From: an uncultured bacterium
GTDB taxonomy: Bacteria; Patescibacteriota; Minisyncoccia; Phycocordibacterales; UBA9973
Direction of reading: 5' to 3'
Length of the DNA: 13,741 bases
Assembly: GCA_903821415.1 (NCBI GenBank)
Contig: CAIJLF010000134.1
Location: forward strand, 1-13,741
Part shown: piece by piece, positions 12,671 to 13,741 of the stretch
How the letters are laid out: every line of letters begins with the position of its first letter
Numbering within the stretch: position 1 is the first letter of the stretch
The notes under the pieces: generated by a model
What the model was told of the DNA's origin: nothing
What the model saw: only the letters and a program-made list of their open reading frames with translations
The model's database searches: none
Translations under genes and position numbers: made by a program

Positions 12671-13741
12671 CTATTGTACCTCAAATGGGAATATTTCTGA
12701 AAGCTCTCCAGAATAATAAAACTCATAAGATAAGCCACCGAAAGTATAGTCACGGTCGTTTATAGTGATAGTAGAGCCTCCAACTTCTGGACTTTCTTTC
12801 GGAGTGGACTTATTGAATCCTAGATTGAATAATGTGGCTAAAACTTCAGGTCTGTCGTTTATAGGGAAACCAGCAGTCTCCCATTGATGCATAATTTGCT
12901 TTAGGAATACAGCTGTGTATATATATGAATAATAATGATTATCATTATTTGTTAGTCTATTCATCAACTCTGTATTTGGATCTGCATCACCATAGTTTAA
13001 TATTCCTTCATAATTCGTACCTAAATAATACGGACTTGTCTTATCTTTCAAATTTTGTTCTATGACTTTAGCTGTTTCTATCTTAACCCCTGCTACTCCA
13101 TAAGAGAACTTCGTGCCGTTACCAAGCACTTTCAGAGGTTCTAAATATTTCTTAAATGATTCACGATTTGCAGTAAAGAATCTAAATTGCTCTGAAATAA
13201 CAGTTGATACGATAATTCTAGCTGGAACACCTGAGTCTTTACTTGCTTGGAGTATCACATCTTTATCTTTTACTAGTGCATCTCTTAATGTCTGCCATTC
13301 AGTAGAAGACATCCAACTGAAAACACTCTGTGCTGTTGCATTATCACCCAAAGAAAAAGCATTATTAGATATATTACTACATTTATCCATCTGCTCTTTT
13401 AAGAAAGGATTATTATTTTCGGTTACCAGCATGATGGCATTTATCATTTTCTCAGTTATCACTTGAGACTTTGTAGTCATATAAGTATCCAATATCCTTT
13501 GACCATTCTCCGGTAGCACTGAAGATATTGTCATTATTTTACATTCTATTGAAGGATCAAGTTTATTAAAATTTAAATTTGTAGAAGTCCTTTTTATAGT
13601 TGGCAGGCGAACACCCTCCTTTTTAACTTTATCGAAAAATGCATTTCTTGAATCAATACTACCTTTTACATCTGTGAGATGTAACTTCATAGCAAAATAC
13701 ACACCTGAGAAAATTATTCCTATTCCTGCAAATCCACATAC
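12671..13741 (-). CDS. Membrane-anchored lysozyme-fold (transglycosylase-like) protein, 5' end outside window
   Basis: The frame is open from the window edge; 356 residues are visible. Before the GTG at 13702, which has been a possible start, the frame reads VCGFAGIGIIFSGVYFAMK, a membrane helix, so the true start is probably beyond the window. A stretch at visible residues about 171-188 (SGVPARIIVSTVISEQFRFF, followed later by SYGVAGVKIETAKVI at 213-227) resembles the catalytic region of soluble lytic transglycosylases. There a hydrophobic helix carries the catalytic Glu (here Glu184 in SEQFR) and is followed by an 'S.G..G..Qi...tA' motif. LATLFNLGF (about 301-309) is like the later N-A-G region. 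Peptidoglycan cleavage is therefore plausible but the similarity is weak. The C-terminus (FGGLSYEFYYSGELSEIF) is unassigned. The delta'-like gene follows after 5 nt. Confidence 0.6.
   Translation of the reverse strand, partial: VCGFAGIGIIFSGVYFAMKLHLTDVKGSIDSRNAFFDKVKKEGVRLPTIKRTSTNLNFNKLDPSIECKIMTISSVLPENGQRILDTYMTTKSQVITEKMINAIMLVTENNNPFLKEQMDKCSNISNNAFSLGDNATAQSVFSWMSSTEWQTLRDALVKDKDVILQASKDSGVPARIIVSTVISEQFRFFTANRESFKKYLEPLKVLGNGTKFSYGVAGVKIETAKVIEQNLKDKTSPYYLGTNYEGILNYGDADPNTELMNRLTNNDNHYYSYIYTAVFLKQIMHQWETAGFPINDRPEVLATLFNLGFNKSTPKESPEVGGSTITINDRDYTFGGLSYEFYYSGELSEIFPFEVQ

Noticed and set aside
1..13741. CRISPR array, transposon, prophage, tRNA or rRNA gene
   Set aside because: No regularly spaced direct repeats, transposase or integrase motifs, cloverleaf-like sequences or rRNA-like stretches were seen on either strand. 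The single palindrome at 3760-3795 is not an array.

Overview
The window is a compact, AT-rich bacterial segment in which every supported gene lies on the minus strand, so transcription runs from high to low coordinates. The evidence points to a Patescibacteria / Candidate Phyla Radiation bacterium, probably of the Parcubacteria (Paceibacteria) side. It rests on short intergenic gaps, trimmed-down enzymes (a delta'-like clamp-loader protein without P-loop or zinc module), almost no Shine-Dalgarno sequences, a sigma-region-4/HARE-HTH fusion, and a membrane protein resembling the N-terminal part of the type IV secretion-like ATPases common in these genomes. This placement is inference; no rRNA gene is present to prove it.

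Layout in the direction of transcription (right to left). (1) 13741-11970: a 5'-truncated, membrane-anchored lysozyme-fold protein followed 5 nt later by a minimal delta'-like clamp-loader protein. (2) 11857-11558: a 99-aa membrane-anchored protein of unknown function with its own -35/-10 promoter and a strong terminator. (3) 11458-10922 frr (ribosome recycling factor), terminator, then 10812-9703 rseP (site-2 protease), terminator. (4) 9554-7734 typA/bipA (ribosome-associated GTPase), then 7633-6602, a putative transcription regulator with sigma region 4 and HARE-HTH domains, terminator. (5) 6510-1146: a long operon-like run consisting of a 34-aa single-span peptide, the type IV-like membrane protein, mltG (septal/endolytic murein transglycosylase), an rRNA methyltransferase-like protein overlapping mnmA (tRNA 2-thiolation), cutA, and an MgtC/SapB-family membrane protein, ending in a terminator. 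(6) 1083-1: the N-terminal 361 codons of alaS, cut by the window edge.

Translation and ribosome homeostasis dominate (frr, bipA, mnmA, the rRNA methyltransferase, alaS), together with envelope work (mltG, rseP, the lysozyme-fold protein, MgtC). No mobile element, CRISPR array, tRNA or rRNA gene is visible, and no stretch over 300 bases lacks a gene.

The most noteworthy signals are regulatory. At two starts, a TGC-TATAAT or TGC-TATGAT extended -10 box sits exactly six bases before the ATG, which predicts leaderless mRNAs; similar geometry occurs at several other genes. Other points of interest are the 34-aa peptide at the head of the long operon, the sigma-4/HARE protein, and a GC-rich palindrome inserted in frame in the rRNA methyltransferase gene.
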